64,000 bases of DNA, from contig NZ_CP137852.1 in NCBI RefSeq assembly GCF_033547095.1, positions 1,047,501 through 1,111,500 on the forward strand, written 5' to 3'. Shown here piece after piece: positions 25,252 through 34,760 of the stretch (its first letter is position 1; each line of letters begins with the position of its first letter). Made by a program: the position numbers and the translations under genes. The stretch comes from Sediminicoccus rosea. Its GTDB lineage: Bacteria > Pseudomonadota > Alphaproteobacteria > Acetobacterales > Acetobacteraceae. Below the pieces are notes generated by a model. The model saw nothing but the letters and a program-made list of their open reading frames with translations. It did not search any database and had not been told where the DNA came from.

Positions 25252-26211
25252 GTGGCCCAGTATCTTCTCCGCCGCCTGCTGATCGCGATCCCGAGCCTGC
25301 TCGGGATCAGCGTCATTCTCTTCACCGTGCTGGCGCTCGCGCCGGGCGACCCTTTCGAGGAGCTGGCCACCAACCCGGCCATCCCACCCGAGGTGCGGCT
25401 CGCGCTGCGCGCCAGCCTGGGCATCGATGACCCGGTGCATATCCGCTATTTCCGCTGGCTCACGTCCATGCTGCAGGGCGAATGGGGCTTCTCCTTCGTC
25501 AGCCGCGTGGATGTGGACCAGCTGATCCTCCAGCGCCTGCCGGTGACGCTGGTGGTGATCGGGCTGTCGCAGGTGCTCGCATTGGCCATCGCGCTGCCCG
25601 TCGGGATCATGGCGGCGACGCGGCCCTACTCCATCTTCGACCAGGTGGCGAACACGCTCGCCTTCGTCGGCTTCTCGCTGCCCACCTTCTTCACCGGGCT
25701 GCTGCTGATCATGCTGTTTTCCATCCACCTGGACTGGCTGCCCTTCGTCTATCGCGCGCAGATCGACGCCTCGGGCTGGCAATGGTGGTGGGAGCACATC
25801 AAGCAATCCATCATGCCCATCGCCGTGCTCGGCCTGTTCCAGGGGGCGGCCTGGACGCGCTTCGTGCGCTCCGCCGTGCTGGACGTGGTGCGCCTCGACT
25901 ATGTGACGACGGCGCGCGCCAAGGGCATCCCGGAGCGGCGGGTGATCAACCGCCATGTGGTGCGCAACGCGCTGATTCCGGTGGTGACGCTGGTGGCGCT
26001 GCAGATGCCCGCCGTGTTCGGCGGCGCCATCGTGACCGAGCAGATCTTCCGCGTCCCCGGCATCGGCTCGCTGCTCATTTCGGCGGTGCTGGCCAATGAC
26101 ACGCCGGTGATCATGGCGGTGACCTTCGTCTTCGCCTGCCTCGTCATCTTCTTCAACCTGCTCGCGGATGTGATCTATGGCTGGCTCGACCCCCGCATCA
26201 GCTACAGCTAG
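25252..26211 (+). CDS. Peptide ABC transporter permease (DppB/OppB type)
   Basis: A 319-residue inner-membrane permease with about six helices, starting at GTG eight bp after the binding-protein gene. LRRLLIAIPSLLGISVILFT is helix 1, followed by a large periplasmic loop. The EAA motif contacting the ATPase is DYVTTARAKGIPERRVINRH, and the C-terminal GGAIVTEQIFRVPGIGSLL is a conserved DppB block. It pairs with the permease gene that starts before its stop. Substrate class (di/oligopeptides) is inferred from family and operon context. Confidence 0.93.
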   Translation: MAQYLLRRLLIAIPSLLGISVILFTVLALAPGDPFEELATNPAIPPEVRLALRASLGIDDPVHIRYFRWLTSMLQGEWGFSFVSRVDVDQLILQRLPVTLVVIGLSQVLALAIALPVGIMAATRPYSIFDQVANTLAFVGFSLPTFFTGLLLIMLFSIHLDWLPFVYRAQIDASGWQWWWEHIKQSIMPIAVLGLFQGAAWTRFVRSAVLDVVRLDYVTTARAKGIPERRVINRHVVRNALIPVVTLVALQMPAVFGGAIVTEQIFRVPGIGSLLISAVLANDTPVIMAVTFVFACLVIFFNLLADVIYGWLDPRISYS

Positions 26212-27111
26212 CGCGGTGGCCGGAGCCGTTCGCCGGCCGCCCGTCACCCCCACCGCCGAGGCCTGGCGCCGCTTCCGCAAGCACAAGCTCGCGGTGGGCA
26301 GCGCCGTGGTGCTTGGGCTGATGATCCTGGCCGTACTCTTCGGCCCCTTCATCTGGACCGTGCCGATCGACGAGATCGACTTCACCGCGCGCCTCCAGGG
26401 CCCCTCGATGGAGCACCCCTTCGGCACGGATGATCTGGGGCAGGATCTGCTGGCGCGCGTGCTCTATGGCGGGCGCATCTCGCTGGCCGTCGGCTTCGCC
26501 GCCATGGGTGTCGCGGTCACCGTCGGCGTGCTGGTCGGCGCCATCGCCGGCATGTCCAAGGGGCCGGTGGACGTGGCGCTGATGTGGGTGACGGACCTCT
26601 TCCTCTCGCTGCCGCAGCTGCCGCTGCTGCTGCTCATCATCTACCTCTTCCGCGACGCGCTGGCCGAGGTGGTGGGGCAGGAGCTCGGCGTCTTCATCAT
26701 GATCGTGGCCGTGATCGGCCTGTTCAACTGGATGCAGGTGGCCCGCCTCGTGCGCGCGCAGTTCTTCTCGCTGCGCGAGAAGGAATTCGTGGAGGCGGCC
26801 CGCGCGCTCGGCGCCTCGCGCGTGCGGATCGTGGTGCAGCACATCCTGCCCAATGCGCTGGGCCCCGTGATCGTCGCGGCTTCCATCGACGTGGCGGGCG
26901 CGATCCTCGCGGAATCCACGCTCTCCTTCCTCGGCCTGGGCTTCCCGCCGGATACGCCGACCTGGGGGCGCCTCCTCTTCGACGCGAAGGACAACCTCGA
27001 TTTCGCCCCGCATTGGGCGATCTTCCCCGGCCTCGCCATCTTCCTGACGGTGCTGACCATCAACTTCGTCGGCGATGGCCTGCGCGACGCGTTGGACCCG
27101 AGGCGCGTTCA

Positions 27112-27115
<4 letters not shown>
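26177..27115 (+). CDS. Peptide ABC transporter permease (DppC/OppC type)
   Basis: Up to 312 residues. RFRKHKLAVGSAVVLGLMIL is helix 1, HPFGTDDLGQDLLARVLYGG is the DppC signature, EFVEAARALGASRVRI is the EAA loop, and ESTLSFLGLGFPPDTPTWG is the C-terminal block. The ATG at 26177 would overlap the upstream gene by 35 bp. A GTG at 26216, giving MAGAVRRPPV, is an equally possible start just after the upstream stop; neither has a strong ribosome binding site. It forms the second half of the translocation pore with the preceding permease. Confidence 0.92.
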
Positions 27116-28085
<970 letters not shown>

Positions 28086-28089
<4 letters not shown>

Positions 28090-29066
28090 CCCAGCCTCAG
28101 CCTCTCCTCAGCGTGAAGAAACTGGTGAAGCGCTTCCCCGTGAAGGGGGGCCTGCTGCGCCGCACGGTGGATCACGTGCATGCGGTCAGCGGCGTCAGCT
28201 TCGACCTCCAGGCCGGCGAGACGCTGGGCCTGGTGGGCGAATCCGGCTGCGGCAAGTCCACCACCGGCCGCCTCATCCTGCGCCTGATCGAGCCCACCTC
28301 CGGCGAGGTGAAGTTCGAAGGCCGGGACGTGACCGCGCTGGACAATGAGCATCTCGGCACGCTCCGCCGGGACATGCAGATCATCTTCCAGGACCCTTTC
28401 GCCTCGCTCAATCCGCGCATGACGGTGGGCAGCATCATCGCCGAGGCGCTGATCATCCATAAGCTGGCCAAGACCGCGCGCGAGCGCGAGGACCGCGTGG
28501 TGGAGCTGCTGGAGACGGTGGGCCTCAACGCCGACCACATGCGCCGCTTCCCGCATGAATTCTCAGGCGGCCAGCGCCAGCGCATCGGCATCGCCCGCGC
28601 GCTCGCGGTCAAGCCCAAGCTCGTCATCTGCGATGAGCCGGTGAGCGCGCTCGACGTCTCCATCCAGGCGCAGGTGGTGAACCTGCTGGAGGACCTGCAG
28701 GAGAAGTTCGGCCTCACCTTCCTCTTCATCGCGCATGACCTCTCGGTGGTGGAGCACATCAGCGATCGCGTGGCCGTCATGTATCTCGGCCGCATCGTCG
28801 AGATCGCGAGCGCACGCGACCTCTACACCAACCCGCTGCACCCCTACACCGAGGCGCTGCTCTCCGCCGTGCCCATCCCGGACCCCACGGTGAAGCGCCA
28901 GCGCATCATGCTGAAGGGCGACGTGCCGAGCCCGTTGCGCCCGCCCTCTGGCTGCCATTTCCACACGCGCTGCCCCATTGCCAATGCCGGCGCCTGCCGC
29001 GGCGAGGTGCCGGAGCTGCGCGAGGTCTCGCCCGGCCATTGGGTCTCCTGCCACTTGCGCGGATAG
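28086..29066 (+). CDS. Peptide ABC transporter ATPase (DppF/OppF type)
   Basis: A 326-residue second nucleotide-binding subunit. Walker [17 protein letters not shown]-loop [20 protein letters not shown], signature [17 protein letters not shown] and Walker [21 protein letters not shown] are present, as is the Cys-rich oligopeptide tail [17 protein letters not shown]. The DppF-type N-terminus [20 protein letters not shown] distinguishes it from the previous ATPase. Its ATG overlaps the dppD-like stop (ATGA). It closes the operon that begins at the M20 hydrolase or the binding protein. Confidence 0.94.
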
Positions 29067-29286
29067 CCAGGCCGGACTCCGCCACGGGGCGCTCTCCAAG
29101 TTTCTCGCGCACCGCGCGCCCCGCTTGTGGTATCATCCATGCAGCGGGGCGCGGCCTCGTCTTCTTCATGTCTCTCTTCCTGCGGGCGCCCGGGCTGGAT
29201 ACCGCCGCGCCGCGACCTCTCCCGTGTCGCCGAAGCCCGCGCACCGCCTGCCGCACGCATCTGGCCCGCTCGCGAAAGTCCCCCGC

Positions 29287-30390
29287 ATGACCACCGACGA
29301 CGCCAAGCCCCGGCCCTTGACGGACCTCATCGACAGCCCGGACCTGGCCGCCGCCCTGGACAGCGACAGGTTCAAGCAGTTCCTCGATCACATCCCCTTT
29401 GCCATCGCCGTGGCGGAGCTGGAGCCGGTCGAGCGCGTCACCTACGCCAATCTCGAATTCGAGCGCCTCTCCGAGCAGCAGCCGGCGGAGCTGCTGAATC
29501 GCCCCTGGACCGATCTCAAGGCCATTGCGAGCGCGAAGGGCGATGACCGCCGCCTGAGCGAGGCCATCGTCGCGGGCGAGGACCACATCGGCACCTTCCA
29601 CATCGAGGGTGAGCCCGGCATCGTGGTGGATGCCTGGTCGAACATCATCCATGACGACAGTGGCGTGGCGCTTTTCCGCCTGGTCGCGCTGGCCGCGGTC
29701 AAGACGCACAGCCGCGATGACCTCCAGGCCTTCGAGCGTCGCGTCGAGGAGAAGGACGTGCTGCTGCGCGAGTTGCAGCATCGCGTGAAGAACAACCTCC
29801 AGATGATCGCGGCCCTGATCCGGATGGAGGCCCGCAATGCGCCGGACGACGAGACGGAGGATTCCTTCAGCCGACTGGCCGGCCGCATCGGCGCCCTGGC
29901 GCTGCTCTACCACGCCCTGTCCCCGGACCAGCCACGCGAGAGCGTGGACCTGGGCACCTATCTCAGCCAGATCGCGGCCTCCGTCATGCAGGCCCATGCG
30001 GTGGAGGGCATCCGCCTCGACCTCAAGGTGGACACCTGGCCGGTCTCCATCAATGTCGCCATGCCCACCGGCCTCGTGGTGAACGAAGTGCTGACCAATG
30101 CCCTGAAGCACGCCTTCGTGGGGCGCGAGGGCGGCACCATCACGCTGCACAGCCTGGTGGAGGCGGAGGGCTGCCGGATCGTGATCGCCGATAATGGCAT
30201 CGGCCTGCCGCCGGGCACCCGCTGGCCCACCTCCGGCCGGCTCGGCTCGCTCATCGTCGAATCGCTGCGGCAGAATGCCGGGGCGCAGCTGGAGGTGGAC
30301 GCCCCGCCTGGGGGCGGACTGCGCGTGACGATCCGCTTCGCCCGCGTGGCCGCCGCACCCGAGCCCGGCGACGGGGCGCCGCGCGGGTGA
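29287..30390 (+). CDS. Sensor histidine kinase, HisKA_2/HWE type
   Basis: A 367-residue cytosolic kinase with no membrane segment. An N-terminal PAS-like sensor (residues about 28-140; HIPFAIAVAELEPVERVTYA) is followed by the phosphoacceptor helix LLRELQHRVKNNLQMIAALI with His165. The ATPase domain follows with N box NEVLTNALKHAF and G box IADNGIGLPPG. This H-R-x-K-N-N-L form is typical of alphaproteobacterial HisKA_2/HWE kinases involved in light, general-stress or nutrient responses. No response regulator gene is adjacent, so the partner is elsewhere. It lies 220 bp after the transporter operon and may be separately transcribed. Confidence 0.9.
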   Translation: MTTDDAKPRPLTDLIDSPDLAAALDSDRFKQFLDHIPFAIAVAELEPVERVTYANLEFERLSEQQPAELLNRPWTDLKAIASAKGDDRRLSEAIVAGEDHIGTFHIEGEPGIVVDAWSNIIHDDSGVALFRLVALAAVKTHSRDDLQAFERRVEEKDVLLRELQHRVKNNLQMIAALIRMEARNAPDDETEDSFSRLAGRIGALALLYHALSPDQPRESVDLGTYLSQIAASVMQAHAVEGIRLDLKVDTWPVSINVAMPTGLVVNEVLTNALKHAFVGREGGTITLHSLVEAEGCRIVIADNGIGLPPGTRWPTSGRLGSLIVESLRQNAGAQLEVDAPPGGGLRVTIRFARVAAAPEPGDGAPRG

Positions 30391-30441
30391 CACAGCGCGG
30401 GGCCGACCCCACATGATCGCCGATCGCAACGGAGTCCCTGC

Positions 30442-31317
30442 ATGACCGACGCCCCCGAATACACCCCACCCAAGGTCTGGACCTGGGTGAAGGCCAATGG
30501 CGGCCGCTTCGCCAACATCAACCGCCCCATCGCGGGCCCGACGCATGAGAAGGAGCTGCCGGTCGGCAAGCATCCGCTCCAGCTCTACTCGCTCGGCACG
30601 CCCAATGGCGTGAAGGTGACCGTGATGCTGGAGGAGCTGCTGGCGCGTGGCCACAAGGGCGCCGAATACGACGCCTGGCTGATCCGCATCAGCGAGGGCG
30701 ACCAGTTCGGCAGCGGCTTCGTCGCGGTGAATCCCAACTCGAAGATCCCCGCCCTGATGGATCGCAGCGGGCCCAAGCCCATCCGCGTCTTCGAGAGCGG
30801 CGCGATCCTCATGCATCTCGCCGAGAAGTTCGGCGAATTCCTGCCGACCGAGACGGCGGCCCGCGCCGAGACGCTCTCCTGGCTGTTCTGGCAGATGGGC
30901 AGCGCGCCCTATCTCGGCGGTGGCTTCGGCCATTTCTACGCCTATGCGCCGACCAAGCAGGAATATCCGATCGACCGCTTCGCCATGGAGGTGAAGCGCC
31001 AACTCGACGTGCTGGACCGCCGCCTGGCCGAGAGCGAATATCTGGCCGGCCCCGACTACACCATCGCCGACATTGCCGTCTGGCCCTGGTATGGCGGGCT
31101 GGTGAAGGGCTGGTCCTACGGCGCTGCCGAGTTCCTGTCGGTGCACGAATACAAGAACGTGCTGCGCTGGGCCGACCAGATCCATGCCCGCCCCGCCGTG
31201 AAGCGCGGCCGCATGGTGAACCGCATGGTGGGCGAGCCCGAGGGCCAGCTGCGCGAGCGGCATGACGCGAGCGACTTCGAGACGAAGACGCAGGACAAGG
31301 TGGAAGCCGCGACCTGA
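30442..31317 (+). CDS. yghU: YghU-type glutathione-dependent disulfide-bond oxidoreductase
   Basis: A 291-residue member of the nu-class GST group. The family opening YTPPKVWTWVKANGG and NINRPIAGPTHEKELPVGKH is followed by the thioredoxin-like LYSLGTPNGVKVTVMLEE with the Thr-Pro-Asn glutathione-binding stretch. VNPNSKIPALMDRSGPKPIR (cis-Pro) and the helical domain with GPDYTIADIAVWPWYGGLV complete it. It binds two glutathione molecules and reduces disulfides such as 2-hydroxyethyl disulfide in the cytosol. Length is essentially that of E. coli YghU (288). It is probably transcribed alone. Confidence 0.93.
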   Translation: MTDAPEYTPPKVWTWVKANGGRFANINRPIAGPTHEKELPVGKHPLQLYSLGTPNGVKVTVMLEELLARGHKGAEYDAWLIRISEGDQFGSGFVAVNPNSKIPALMDRSGPKPIRVFESGAILMHLAEKFGEFLPTETAARAETLSWLFWQMGSAPYLGGGFGHFYAYAPTKQEYPIDRFAMEVKRQLDVLDRRLAESEYLAGPDYTIADIAVWPWYGGLVKGWSYGAAEFLSVHEYKNVLRWADQIHARPAVKRGRMVNRMVGEPEGQLRERHDASDFETKTQDKVEAAT

Positions 31318-31375
31318 CTTCCCAAAGGCGGCGCGGCGCGGCAGAGATGGGGCTCACGATCAGCGAGTCCCGCCC

Positions 31376-32185
31376 TTGTCCGCGCTGCGCATCGCCACCT
31401 GGAACATCAACTCCGTCCGTCTCCGGCTGCCCCTGCTGGCCGATCTCGACGCCGCGCTGAGGCCCGACGTCCTCTGCCTGCAGGAGACGAAATGCCCGGA
31501 TGAGCTCTTCCCGCATGAGGGCATCCGGGCGCTTGGCTTCGAGCATGTGATGGCGCGCGGCATGAAGGGCTATAACGGCGTCGCCGTGCTCTCGCGCATT
31601 CCCTTCACGGCGCGCGCGAATGATCCTGACTGGTGCATGAAGGGCGATTGCCGCCATGTCGGCGTCACGCTCGCACTGCCCTCCGGCCCGCTGGACCTGC
31701 ACAATTTCTACGTCCCCGCCGGCGGCGACATCCCGGACCGCGAAGCCAATCCGAAATTCGCGCACAAGCTCGATCTCATCGCCGAGGCCACCGCCTGGTT
31801 TGCGCAGCAGGCCCCGCTGCGCCGTTCGGTGCTGGTGGGCGACCTGAACATCGCGCCGCTGGAGCATGATGTCTGGTCGCACAAGCAATTGCTCGACGTC
31901 GTCTCCCACACGCCGATCGAGGTCGAGGCGCTGCAGGGCTGGATGCGCGCGGGCGACTGGCATGACGCGCTGCGCCACTTCGTGCCGGCCGAGCAGAAGC
32001 TCTACACGTGGTGGTCCTACCGCGCGAAGGATTGGGAGGCGGCGGATCGCGGCCGGCGGCTCGATCACGTCTGGGTCAGCCAGGACCTGCGCGGCGCGCT
32101 CGCGCGGCACGAGATCCTGAAGCCTGCGCGCGGCTGGGAGAAGGCCAGCGACCACGTGCCCGTGATGGTGGAGATGACGCTGTGA
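31376..32185 (+). CDS. xth: Exodeoxyribonuclease III (AP endonuclease)
   Basis: About 269 residues from a TTG codon; upstream in-frame sequence is not conserved-looking and the protein should begin SALRIATWNINSVRLR. Family motifs are ATWNINSVR, CLQETKCPDE, GYNGVAVLSR, VGDLNIAPLEHDVW and the C-terminal DHVWVSQDL and SDHVPVMVEM, which hold the metal-binding Glu and Asp and the catalytic His. It cuts abasic sites and 3' blocking groups in base-excision repair. Its TGA overlaps the GTG of the PhzF-like gene. TTG starts also appear elsewhere here (lptE). Confidence 0.92.
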   Translation: MSALRIATWNINSVRLRLPLLADLDAALRPDVLCLQETKCPDELFPHEGIRALGFEHVMARGMKGYNGVAVLSRIPFTARANDPDWCMKGDCRHVGVTLALPSGPLDLHNFYVPAGGDIPDREANPKFAHKLDLIAEATAWFAQQAPLRRSVLVGDLNIAPLEHDVWSHKQLLDVVSHTPIEVEALQGWMRAGDWHDALRHFVPAEQKLYTWWSYRAKDWEAADRGRRLDHVWVSQDLRGALARHEILKPARGWEKASDHVPVMVEMTL

Positions 32186-33069
32186 GCGCCTGGGATTTCG
32201 TCACGCTGGATGTCTTCACAGACACGCGCTTCGGCGGCAACCAGCTCGCCGTCTTTCCCGATGCGCGTGGCCTGACCGATGCGCAGATGCAGTCGCTCGC
32301 GGCCGAACTGAACCTGAGCGAGACCACCTTCGTCCTGCCGCCGGAGAACCCCGGCAACACGGCCCGAGTGCGCATCTTCAATCGCGTGGCGGAGATGCCC
32401 TTCGCTGGCCACCCCAATGTCGGCACCGGATTCGTCCTGGCGGATCGCGCGACGGATGGGCTGCTGCGCTTCGAGGAGATCGCCGGCCTCGTCGCGGTGA
32501 CGGTGCTGCGCGATGCCGTGGGTGCCGTGACCGGCGCCGAGATCGGCGCGCCGCAGCCGCTCTCGTTGGGGCCCGAGATGCCGGCCGCGCTGGTGGCCGG
32601 CTGCGTCGGGCTCAGCGAGGCGGATGTGCTGACCTCCGCGCATCGCCCCGTCATGGCCTCGGTCGGCAATTCCTTCGTGCTGGCGGAGGTGACGGGCGAA
32701 GCGCTCACCCGTGCCAAGCCGGACCTCGCGCGTTTCGCGGCGGCGGCGGCCGAATTCCCGCATCTCGGGCCGCGCCGCCTGCCGCTCTACCTCTATGCGC
32801 GGGCGGGGGAGGCGCGGGTCAATGCCCGCATGTTCTCGCCCCTCTCGGGCACGGTCGAAGATGCTGCGACGGGAAGTGCCGCCACGCCGCTCGTGGCGCT
32901 GCTGCTGTCGCTGGGCGATGCGCCAAGGCTGAGCCTGGAGATCACGCAGGGGGTGCAGATGGGGCGGCCGAGCCTGCTCAGCGCCTCGGCCTTCCGTGGG
33001 GCCGATGGCATCCGCGCCAAGGTCGCGGGCCGCTGTGTGCCCGTCTTCGAAGGACGTTTCCGCCTTTGA
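32182..33069 (+). CDS. PhzF-family isomerase/epimerase-like protein
   Basis: A 295-residue protein beginning with GTG inside the xth stop (GTGA). Family landmarks are DVFTDTRFGGNQLAVF at the N-terminus, LNLSETTFVLPPE with the catalytic Glu, MPFAGHPNVGTGFVLAD, and in the second half SPLSGTVEDAATGSAATPLV. The family is built from two diaminopimelate-epimerase-like halves. Most chromosomal members are of unknown substrate and are not phenazine biosynthesis enzymes; no other phz gene is present here. It ends before a bidirectional hairpin and the convergent holA gene. Confidence 0.9.
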   Translation: MSAWDFVTLDVFTDTRFGGNQLAVFPDARGLTDAQMQSLAAELNLSETTFVLPPENPGNTARVRIFNRVAEMPFAGHPNVGTGFVLADRATDGLLRFEEIAGLVAVTVLRDAVGAVTGAEIGAPQPLSLGPEMPAALVAGCVGLSEADVLTSAHRPVMASVGNSFVLAEVTGEALTRAKPDLARFAAAAAEFPHLGPRRLPLYLYARAGEARVNARMFSPLSGTVEDAATGSAATPLVALLLSLGDAPRLSLEITQGVQMGRPSLLSASAFRGADGIRAKVAGRCVPVFEGRFRL

Positions 33070-33117
33070 CGGCGTGCTGAACGAAGGTCCAAGAAACGGG
33101 TTTCCTGGTGGGAGAGC

Positions 33118-33140
33118 GCGAGACGGCAAAGCCCTCTCGC
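33118..33140. terminator. Hairpin between convergent phzF-like and holA genes
   Basis: GCGAGA (33118-33123) pairs with TCTCGC (33135-33140). Inside it GGC and GCC pair around AAA, separated from the outer stem by one C/C mismatch. It sits in the 105-bp gap between two convergent genes, a position expected for a bidirectional terminator, but there is no strong T-run. Confidence 0.45.
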
Positions 33141-33174
33141 ATTCCTCCGCTCACCTTGCCGCGCTCTGCGAGGC

Positions 33175-34188
33175 TTACCTCGCTGCACTCCGTGCGAGGC
33201 CCAGCACCACCTGCCGCGCCACCGTCTCATCCGGCAGGCCGGTGGATTTCGCCTGGCGTTCGGCGCGCAGCAGTGCGGCGCCCAGCGCCTCCAGCCGTGC
33301 CACGGACCAGCGCGACAGCGCCCGTGTCATCGCCGGCTTCGCCTTCCAGAAGACCGGCGGCCGCAGCGCGCCCACCGCCTCGTCGGCCGAGGCGCCGCCC
33401 TCCATCGCCAGCCGCGCCATGTGCAGCCGCTGCGTGTGGCGGAGCGCGGCGCGCAGCACCTGCACCGGGTTGGCACCCTCGCCGAAGGCCTTGGCGATGG
33501 CGCGGTCCGCCGCCGCCACCTCGCCCAGCGAGGCCGCCATCAGCGCCTCGTCCAGGTCGAGCATGCTGCCCTCGCCCAGCAGTTCCATGGCATCCTCGAC
33601 CGTGATGCGGCTCCCTGGCTCCGCATGCAGCGCCAGCACTTCCAGCGCGCGGCGCATGGCCATCCGGTCCTCGCCGGCGCGCTCGGTCAGCCAGTCCAGC
33701 GCCGCGGGCTCGGCCGCGGCACCCAGCTCGCTGAGGATGCGCGTGATGGAGGCGGCGAGGTCCCGCCCGCGCTCCGCATAGCATTCGATGACCTGGCCGC
33801 GCGGATCGGCCGCCACCAGCGCCTTCAGCTTGGACTTCCCGGTGAGACCCGCGCCCTCGATGATGACGAGGCCCGGCCCCGGCCCGGCCAGCGCGCCCTT
33901 CACCGCCTCGGCCCAGGCATCGCGCGCATCGCGCAGGCGGATCGCCATGCGGCCCCCCATCAGCGGCACGGAAGCGGCCTCGCCCGCCAGCGAGCCGGGG
34001 TCGCGCGCCGCCTCGCGCGGGGGTTCCGCGATGCAGATGGGATCATCCCCGGCGACCGCGCGCACCAGCATGGCCGCGCGCTCATTCACGAGCCCCGCAT
34101 CATCGCCGATGAGCAGGACGACGCGGCACTCGGCCGGCGGGTCGGCCAGGAAGCCCGGAAGGCGCCGCGGCTCGAGCTTCGCGACCAT
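33175..34188 (-). CDS. holA: DNA polymerase III subunit delta
   Basis: A 337-residue clamp-loader subunit. VAKLEPRRLPGFLADPPAEC opens the protein, VVLLIGDDAGLVNERAAMLV lies in the AAA+-like N-terminal domain, and RALEVLALHAEPGSRITVED and GANPVQVLRAALRHTQRLHM belong to the C-terminal collar domain. Delta opens the beta sliding clamp and binds the clamp-loader gamma/tau subunits. It lies 5 bp after lptE in the order leuS-lptE-holA, the conserved proteobacterial arrangement, which strengthens the assignment. The start is the ATG at 34188; longer forms run antisense into lptE. Confidence 0.92.
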   Translation of the reverse strand: MVAKLEPRRLPGFLADPPAECRVVLLIGDDAGLVNERAAMLVRAVAGDDPICIAEPPREAARDPGSLAGEAASVPLMGGRMAIRLRDARDAWAEAVKGALAGPGPGLVIIEGAGLTGKSKLKALVAADPRGQVIECYAERGRDLAASITRILSELGAAAEPAALDWLTERAGEDRMAMRRALEVLALHAEPGSRITVEDAMELLGEGSMLDLDEALMAASLGEVAAADRAIAKAFGEGANPVQVLRAALRHTQRLHMARLAMEGGASADEAVGALRPPVFWKAKPAMTRALSRWSVARLEALGAALLRAERQAKSTGLPDETVARQVVLGLARSAAR

Positions 34189-34193
34189 GGCCC

Positions 34194-34760
34194 TCAGCTC
34201 GTGGCCGCGCTCGCCATCCGGCGCCGCAGCGCAACCGCGACGCCGACGGTGACGCGCTGGCTCAGCTCCGCCACCAGGCGGCGCTCCATGTCCTCGCGCG
34301 AGGCGTCGGAGGCGAAGAATTGCAGGTTGGGCAGGTTGTAGGCATCCACCGTGCGCGCCGAACCGCGGTCCACCACCTCGCGCGGCACGGATTGCGTCGC
34401 CAGCACCCAATTGGCCGAGGCGACGACCCGCACGCGCGTGGCCAGGCCGTCCGTCTGGTAGCCCAGCACCTCTGTCGCGTAGACGAGCGTGACCTCCAGG
34501 TCATAGCGCGACTGCACGCCGGGCCGGCTGCCCTCAAGCTGGCGCTGCAGCGCGCGCCGCATGAGCTGCCCGTTGCGCTCGGGAATCAGGCCGACGCGCA
34601 CCGAGGCCAGCGCCTCGGCCAGGTTCGGCTCATTGGCCGCCACGGCAGCGCCCGTGCCACCCTCGCCGTTCGGCCCGTAGAGCGGACGGAAGCCGCAGGC
34701 GCCCAGGGCCATCAGGGGCGCCAGCAGCGGGGCGGCGAGGAGCGCGCGTCTAGATGACAA
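34194..34760 (-). CDS. lptE: LPS-assembly lipoprotein LptE
   Basis: A 188-residue lipoprotein. The signal peptide [20 protein letters not shown] ends in lipobox LGAC with Cys22, followed by the family [13 protein letters not shown]. The mature part has [20 protein letters not shown] and the C-terminal [20 protein letters not shown] helix. LptE plugs the LptD barrel at the outer membrane and helps insert lipopolysaccharide. The start is a TTG that overlaps the end of leuS by 11 bp, with GGTGG upstream. The presence of LptE indicates an LPS-bearing outer membrane. Confidence 0.9.
   Translation of the reverse strand: MSSRRALLAAPLLAPLMALGACGFRPLYGPNGEGGTGAAVAANEPNLAEALASVRVGLIPERNGQLMRRALQRQLEGSRPGVQSRYDLEVTLVYATEVLGYQTDGLATRVRVVASANWVLATQSVPREVVDRGSARTVDAYNLPNLQFFASDASREDMERRLVAELSQRVTVGVAVALRRRMASAATS

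Noticed and set aside
29067-29286. A short gene between the transporter operon and the histidine kinase
   Set aside because: Several short open frames exist on both strands, but none has a ribosome binding site or recognisable composition.
32182-33069. Phenazine biosynthesis
   Set aside because: The gene is PhzF-like, but no phzA, B, D, E or G gene is present and most PhzF homologues outside phz operons do not make phenazines.
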